Part shown: in pieces, positions 59,399 to 64,000 of the stretch
How positions within the stretch are numbered: the first letter of the stretch is position 1
How the letters are laid out: each line of letters begins with the position of its first letter
Origin: Paenibacillus pinihumi DSM 23905 = JCM 16419
Lineage (GTDB): Bacteria > Bacillota > Bacilli > Paenibacillales > Paenibacillaceae
Reading direction: 5' to 3'
DNA: 64,000 nt
Assembly (NCBI RefSeq): GCF_000422505.1
Contig: NZ_KE383868.1
Coordinates: forward strand, 252,575 to 316,574
Made by a program: the position numbers and the translations under genes
Notes under the pieces: model-generated
Seen by the model: only the letters and a program-made list of their open reading frames with translations
Told to the model about the DNA's origin: nothing
The model's database searches: none

Positions 59399-60793
59399 TC
59401 AAGAGTGCCCTGTGACCAGTACAATCGGCAGCCTTACCGTAAATGTCGTCCCCGCTCCGACTGTACTCGACACCTCTATCGTTCCGTGATGGGCCCCGAC
59501 AATCTTTTTCACAATGGCAAGTCCGAGCCCGCTGCTCTGTGTTTCATGCGTGCGGGCGCGATCGACCTTATAGAACCGGTCAAAAATCATCGGCAGCTCC
59601 TCATTGGCAATGCCCTCCCCGGTATCCGTTACGGTGACAACACAGCTGTCACCTGCTGCCTTGGCTGTCAATGCCACCGATCCTCCTGCTGGCGTATATT
59701 TGACTGCATTAGACAAAAGATTAATCCACACCTGATACAGCAGATTGGAATCGCCGCTAACCTTCATTTCCTCCAAATTCAGCCGCACAGCGAGCTGTTT
59801 GTCTGCTATCCGCCACTCCATGCTCTGAACAGCCTGGCGGAGCTGGGCACGCAGGTCAAAGCTGTTCTTTTGCAATGCCTCAGGATCATAGTCCAATGAG
59901 GATAAGGTCAGCAGCTGTTTGCTCAACAGCGACAACCGTCGGCTCTCCCCATCGATAATCGCGAGATATTGAAGCCGCTGCTCCTCCGGGAGTCTGTCAT
60001 CCTTGAGCGCATGGGCAAAACCCTGGATCGATGTCAACGGCGATTCAATCTCATGAGAGACATTCGCCACAAATTCCTGCCTCGCCCGGTTCGTCCGCTC
60101 AAGCTCGCCGCTCATCACCATGAAGTGGGAGGCTAGTTGTCCAATCTGGTCCCGGCGCCTTGTATTCAGCTGAATATCGTATCGTCCTTTGGAAATCTGT
60201 TTTGTCGCCTCCGTAAGCCGGGTAATCGGACGCACCACATGAAGCACACTCATAATGACGAAGCCCATACTGAATAATACGGTCAAACCTAGTATGAGAG
60301 AGAAAAAGACCCTAAGCTCGCCAAACTGAACCTCGGCATCCGGGCGCAGAAAAAGCGCATGCGGCTCCCTATTGACCTGAATCGGTACGCCGACCGAGTT
60401 TTGCAGCTGATTGTCAAAAAATCCGGTAATGAACGGTTTGCTTGGAAATTCAGCAATACCATGGTATACCTTGCCGGACAGAACCTTAATGATATTCGCC
60501 TGCTCCAGGTCCATGACCCGAAACGGCTTGCCGTAAATGTGATCTCCGCCCTTGCCGTCTGTCAAATAGATTTTGTATCCAAGCGCCGCCGTTGTTGACA
60601 AATATTCATCCCACGCATCAGGATGCGTGTCAATAAATTGCTGGATTTGCCGGGCCATGCTCGTCACCTTCGCATCATTTTGCGGCTTGATCTTTACCTG
60701 ATAATAGAGATTGGATGCCAAAAAACCAAGCAGGCTGCTAATCATAATAACCGAACAGAAAATGAGGCACATTCTGACGTAGAGTGATCTCAC
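59399..60793 (-). CDS. Sensor histidine kinase (OmpR-type partner)
   Basis: A 464-residue membrane kinase: helix 1 at about 8-27, extracytoplasmic domain to about 160, helix 2 (LILGLTVLFSMGFVIMSVLHVV), HAMP (VRPITRLTEATKQISKGRYDIQL), phosphoacceptor His247 in FVANVSHEIESPL, N box and G boxes (NAVKYTPAGG, DTGEGI, GLGLAIV). The DHp motif has SHEIESPL and not SHELRTPL. GTG 60793 overlaps the regulator stop as GTGA. Stimulus unknown. Confidence 0.92.
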   Translation of the reverse strand: MRSLYVRMCLIFCSVIMISSLLGFLASNLYYQVKIKPQNDAKVTSMARQIQQFIDTHPDAWDEYLSTTAALGYKIYLTDGKGGDHIYGKPFRVMDLEQANIIKVLSGKVYHGIAEFPSKPFITGFFDNQLQNSVGVPIQVNREPHALFLRPDAEVQFGELRVFFSLILGLTVLFSMGFVIMSVLHVVRPITRLTEATKQISKGRYDIQLNTRRRDQIGQLASHFMVMSGELERTNRARQEFVANVSHEIESPLTSIQGFAHALKDDRLPEEQRLQYLAIIDGESRRLSLLSKQLLTLSSLDYDPEALQKNSFDLRAQLRQAVQSMEWRIADKQLAVRLNLEEMKVSGDSNLLYQVWINLLSNAVKYTPAGGSVALTAKAAGDSCVVTVTDTGEGIANEELPMIFDRFYKVDRARTHETQSSGLGLAIVKKIVGAHHGTIEVSSTVGAGTTFTVRLPIVLVTGHS

Positions 60794-61467
60794 GGGCCTA
60801 TCAACTCCAATTTATAGCCAATTCCCCTGACGGTGCGAATGTTAAAATCACCCTGATACGGCGCGAAGCGCTCACGCACTCTTTTGATATGTACATCTAC
60901 AGTCCGCTCATCCTTCGTATAATCTGCACCCCAGACCAGCTCAATAAGCTCACTTCTAGAGAACAATCGGCCTGGATATTGGGCCAGTTGGGCAAGCAGT
61001 TCGAATTCCTTCGCCGGAAGCAGCAATATCTCAGCCCCATCCCGGATTTCATAATTTTTGCGGTCAATGAGCAGCGAATTCAGACGGATAATATCACCAG
61101 AGGCGACCGAATAACGGCGAAACAGCGCTTTAATCCGGAACAACAACTCATCCGGTTCGAAAGGCTTGGTTAAATAATCGTCCGTCCCCCGCATATAGCC
61201 TTGCTCTTTATCACTTAACTGCTGCCTCGCTGTAAGCAGAATGACCGGAATATCATAGGCCTCCCGAATGTATTGGCAGAGCTCAAGACCATCCATATGC
61301 GGCATCATCACATCAACAACAGCCAGGTCAATCCGTTCCTCCTGCAGCAACTTTACCGCTTTTACACCATCCGCAGCTTCCTGCACCAGATAGCCTTCTC
61401 TGGTTAGCACATGTCTGAGAAGCGTGCGAATATTTGCATCGTCATCGCTTACGAGAATTTTCTTCAC
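60790..61467 (-). CDS. OmpR/PhoB-family response regulator
   Basis: About 225 residues. Receiver: SDDDANIRTLL (acidic pair), phosphoacceptor Asp52 in LAVVDVMMPHMDG, Thr/Lys (LLTARQQ, TKPFEPDEL). DNA-binding: LLPAKEFELLAQLAQYPGRLFSRSELIELVWG and RTVDVHIKRVRERF. Start GTG 61467 has GGAGG seven bases before; a longer frame to 61503 lacks a box. Coupled to the kinase gene. It may regulate the MacB-like ABC pair at 56141-57942, an inference from proximity. Confidence 0.92.
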   Translation of the reverse strand: MKKILVSDDDANIRTLLRHVLTREGYLVQEAADGVKAVKLLQEERIDLAVVDVMMPHMDGLELCQYIREAYDIPVILLTARQQLSDKEQGYMRGTDDYLTKPFEPDELLFRIKALFRRYSVASGDIIRLNSLLIDRKNYEIRDGAEILLLPAKEFELLAQLAQYPGRLFSRSELIELVWGADYTKDERTVDVHIKRVRERFAPYQGDFNIRTVRGIGYKLELIGP

Positions 61468-61591
61468 TGCCAGCCCTCCGTCAACACCTTTCTTTTGTCC
61501 CATGTTATCAAAAATCGAATGATATGCCTAGCAGGTAATAAGAATCATCAATCTGTCTCAGGAGCTTTATTTAAATAGAGAATGGAAGAAT

Positions 61592-61619
61592 AAAAAAAGC
61601 CGCAAAGCGCGGCAAAAAA
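61592..61619 (-). terminator. Terminator of the FN3-discoidin gene
   Basis: GCCGC (61599-61603) pairs with GCGGC (61609-61613), followed on the minus strand by a TTTTTTT run; short but GC-rich in an AT-rich setting. Confidence 0.65.
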
Positions 61620-61652
61620 CCAAATTTAACATATAATCTTAGTCTTTATAAT

Positions 61653-63239
61653 TCAGTTAAAAACAGATAATTCCCACAATGAATAACCGAAAATGGTTGC
61701 CCTTGCTATACCAGTAATCTTTACAAACCTGGTTTGAATATCTAAGTTATTGACTTCATAAACCCCTTTTATCCCATTTTGAACGTATTTTATTACTTTC
61801 CAAGTTAAAGCATCCTCTGAGCATTCAATTTTGTATTCGCTTGCACAGGCTCCTTCCCAATGAAGCCGTATTCTAGATATTTCTTTTATCATTCCCAAGT
61901 CTACATATATCCACTCATTGTCCGTATACTGACTACTCCATCTAGTACTAGGGTTGTTATCAATGACGTGAATGAAAGTAAACTCTTCTCCTTCAATAGA
62001 AGACGCATACACAGGCTTGTACAGAGCCAAATTCCCTGAAGTCAATATTTTCTCAGTTAAAGTTGTAATACTTACCGGATCACTTTTCTGTTGTAATTGT
62101 TTTTTTATAATTGAAACTTCATATTGGCTATGCGGGTTCAAATTATCAATTAAATATTGATGCGAAGTAGTACTCCCAATAAACTTATCATTAATATAAA
62201 TTTCATAATCAATTAATTGATGTTCTCCTGATTCATCTCCCCATCCTATTAATACACTGGTGTCTGATTGACCCAGGACTTTTAGATTGGTGATTGGTTC
62301 AATGACATTTTTTTTCATCTCTGTTTTAATTCCAGTTAAAATTTCTAACTCCATCATATTAAAAAAATTAATTTCTAATTTTTTTAATTTAGAAAATTTC
62401 TCTATTAATTGTTCTTTATTAAATAATTTGGGGTTTACAGATATTTTGAGAAAATAGTTTTTCATAATTTCAGCCATTTTTGAAATCTCTGTGATACCCT
62501 GAACAGCAGCCTCTGAATATTGATTACTCTCCATAAAAATTCCTGTTAATGCTCTTGATAGGCTGATCACTCCTAGAAACTGAATTGAACGATTGATAAG
62601 CTGCTCAAGATTATCTTTTTTCTCAAACTTCAGTATTAAAGCATCGTAAGAATCAAACTCATCTCTTGAATTCAATATTTTTTCTTGAAAATTTTTATTA
62701 TATCTTTGAGCAGCAGAACTATCTTGATAATAATTGTCTAGGGAAATATATGTTAAAGTTCTAATTTCTTTCGGGGTATTATTAAAAGCTGCTTTAATAA
62801 TATCTGAGGAATACATATGTTCGAAAGGGTAGTCTACAACTTGATACTGGTCATTGTGAAATTGTGTAAGTGTGATTGAATGTATACCGTCCGGGTGGCT
62901 TTGTGTTTGTTTCATATGGGGAATATATTTATTTCGAATCCAAATATAAACTTCTAATTTATCACCCAGCGTCTTCATTAAATCAGTCTCTGCCGAATTA
63001 AAATCATTATAAACTTCTACTTTTTGACATATTCCTTGTTCTTCAAAATTGATATCCCATGGATAGCTCCATCCATTTTCATTATTAATAAAAATTTCTT
63101 TGTAAATACGATTTGGGGTCTCATAAGTATTGTAGAAAAATGAATCCACAGATATTGTCTTATTTAATAATCTTAAAATTTGTGATTTGCGGCAATTCAT
63201 ATAACTAAAAAATAAATTACTTGTTAGAAAGTGATCCAA
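61653..63239 (-). CDS. Possible BtrH/C39-like domain fused to FN3 and discoidin domains, no signal peptide
   Basis: About 528 residues. The N-terminal domain (about 1-150) ends in VYIWIRNKYIPHMK and HPDGIHSITLTQFHNDQYQVVDYP, which resembles the His/Asp half of BtrH-N/C39-like domains that occur with NRPS and polyketide clusters. A helical middle part follows (150-310), then an FN3 domain (about 315-397: ITNLKVLGQSDTSVLIGW) and an F5/8 type C discoidin domain (about 402-528: NPSTRWSSQYTDNEWIYVDLG, SRIRLHWEGACASEYKIECS). TTG 63239 is eight bases from AAAGGAG. The DNA is much more AT-rich than the left side, and it abuts an IS256 element, suggesting transfer. First domain call is tentative. Confidence 0.65.
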   Translation of the reverse strand: MDHFLTSNLFFSYMNCRKSQILRLLNKTISVDSFFYNTYETPNRIYKEIFINNENGWSYPWDINFEEQGICQKVEVYNDFNSAETDLMKTLGDKLEVYIWIRNKYIPHMKQTQSHPDGIHSITLTQFHNDQYQVVDYPFEHMYSSDIIKAAFNNTPKEIRTLTYISLDNYYQDSSAAQRYNKNFQEKILNSRDEFDSYDALILKFEKKDNLEQLINRSIQFLGVISLSRALTGIFMESNQYSEAAVQGITEISKMAEIMKNYFLKISVNPKLFNKEQLIEKFSKLKKLEINFFNMMELEILTGIKTEMKKNVIEPITNLKVLGQSDTSVLIGWGDESGEHQLIDYEIYINDKFIGSTTSHQYLIDNLNPHSQYEVSIIKKQLQQKSDPVSITTLTEKILTSGNLALYKPVYASSIEGEEFTFIHVIDNNPSTRWSSQYTDNEWIYVDLGMIKEISRIRLHWEGACASEYKIECSEDALTWKVIKYVQNGIKGVYEVNNLDIQTRFVKITGIARATIFGYSLWELSVFN

Positions 63240-63420
63240 TACCAACTCTCCTTTAGATTTTTTTTGTAATTTAGGAAAAAAGTAATTTATGTAAATTTTA
63301 ACTTTTATTCAAATGTAAATACATATCTTAATTCAACTTTTTTTTATATTTTTCAACGTTTTTGGTTAAAACAAAAAATAAACCGGTCCTGCCTATAATA
63401 ATCATTTTTTTATATGGACA

Positions 63421-64000
63421 GGAGAGTCTGTAAAATTAATTGTGTAAACTCCAAAACCTATTAAAATGAAAGTAACAGAAAGGTTGGGGGAGCACACATG
63501 GGATTGTGGTCAAAAGAACAACTTCGGGCATTTATCAAGGAGAACAAGCTAGTTACCGCTCAGGACGCCCAAAACGCACTCAAAGACCTCTTTGCGGAGA
63601 CGATCCAAGAGATGCTTGAGGCGGAACTGGACACCCATCTGGGCTACGAGAAACACGACGTAAAAAACAAACAGACCACGAACAGCCGTAACGGAAAAAG
63701 CAAGAAAACGATCGCGAGCGAATACGGCGAGCAGGAAATCGTGGTGCCACGGGACCGTCAAGGCGAGTTTGAACCTGTCGTTGTCAAGAAGCACCAATCT
63801 AACGTAACCGGCATTGAAGATCAAATCATTGCCCTTTACGCCAAAGGTGTCAGCACGCGAGAGATTCAAGACCACCTGCAACAGCTGTACGGCCTCGACG
63901 TCTCACCGACGATGATCTCCAATGTGACGAATAAGATCGTGCCGCTCATCAAAGAATGGCAGAATCGCCCGCTACAGAGCGTTTATGCAGTTGTCTTTCT
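63421..64000 (+). mobile_element. IS256-family insertion sequence, left part
   Basis: The left terminal region (about 63421-63450, AGTCTGTAAAATTAATTGTG then TAAACTCC) resembles IS256-family inverted repeats, and the transposase gene begins 50 bp on. The right end lies outside the window, so the terminal repeat and target duplication cannot be checked. Confidence 0.8.
63498..64000 (+). CDS. IS256-family (Mutator) transposase, N-terminal part
   Basis: The first 167 codons of an IS256-type DDE transposase; cut by the window edge. Start ATG 63498 has GGGGG seven bases before. Features: LWSKEQLRAFIKENKLVTA, AELDTHLGYEKHD, NSRNGKSKKTI, EIVVPRDRQGEFEPVVVKKHQ, GVSTREIQDHLQQLYGLDVSP. The first catalytic Asp region should lie just beyond the edge. 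Confidence 0.93.
   Translation, partial: MGLWSKEQLRAFIKENKLVTAQDAQNALKDLFAETIQEMLEAELDTHLGYEKHDVKNKQTTNSRNGKSKKTIASEYGEQEIVVPRDRQGEFEPVVVKKHQSNVTGIEDQIIALYAKGVSTREIQDHLQQLYGLDVSPTMISNVTNKIVPLIKEWQNRPLQSVYAVVF

Overview
The window looks like the chromosome of a low-to-mid G+C, spore-former-type Firmicute, most likely Paenibacillus or a near relative. The grounds are Bacillus-type Shine-Dalgarno boxes (AAAGGAGG), very frequent TTG and GTG starts, a meso-diaminopimelate-type MurE, YkkCD with a guanidine-I riboswitch, CcpA-like cre sites and a YthAB-like cytochrome bd oxidase. The genus is inferred from gene content and not proven. No rRNA, tRNA or CRISPR array was seen.

Layout. 1-3934 (minus): an operon of type III polyketide synthase, methyltransferase, FAD hydroxylase and an MMPL exporter cut by the window edge; it parallels the Streptomyces srsABC phenolic-lipid operon. 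4041-5892: a TetR-controlled Tat nitroreductase. 6163-7769: a methyltransferase and two TM2 membrane proteins. 8296-13376: small housekeeping and stress genes (HAD, serine hydrolase with a MerR regulator, VOC, GNAT, a CPT-like kinase) and a C39-like remnant. 13631-15127: stand-alone murE. 15365-19920: a sugar cluster (TIM-barrel isomerase, GH4 glycosidase, PfkB kinase, LacI repressor) with two identical operators. 20115-23484: three proteases without signal peptides. 23753-26824: a Cfr-like 23S rRNA methyltransferase next to an Lsa-like ABC-F protein, each behind its own RNA attenuator. 27121-31373: amidase, secreted GH30 glucanase with cre and palindromic operators, dehalogenase-like hydrolase. 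31576-34424: MarR regulator, DMT transporter and flavoprotein with cysteine pairs and shared operators (possible arsenical or thiol-stress operon). 34522-39794 (plus): an unknown CTG-start gene, then MFS exporter, class III aminotransferase, zinc dehydrogenase and HAD phosphatase. 39896-44164: a leaderless ArsR gene with an AHSA1 partner, azoreductase, and cytochrome bd oxidase with a translationally coupled 31-residue subunit. 44304-50661: pdxK, a secreted small protein, an ABC-F pseudogene, an MFS-SDR-NIPSNAP operon with a frameshifted LysR, and DinB. 50845-51735: guanidinium exporter pair under a guanidine-I riboswitch. 51739-55006: MFS, Gfo/Idh/MocA dehydrogenase and sugar isomerase. 55191-61467: small unknown genes, a MacB-like ABC transporter, an alpha/beta hydrolase with a broken 5' end, and an OmpR-type two-component system. 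61653-64000: an AT-rich segment with a BtrH/C39-like protein fused to FN3 and discoidin domains, then the left end of an IS256-family element.

The most unusual parts are the Cfr-like/ABC-F pair with layered RNA attenuation (23753-26824), the signal-less three-protease operon, the type III PKS-MMPL operon, the cysteine-paired MarR/flavoprotein operon, and the FN3-discoidin protein beside the IS element. All calls come from reading the sequence; no database search was run.
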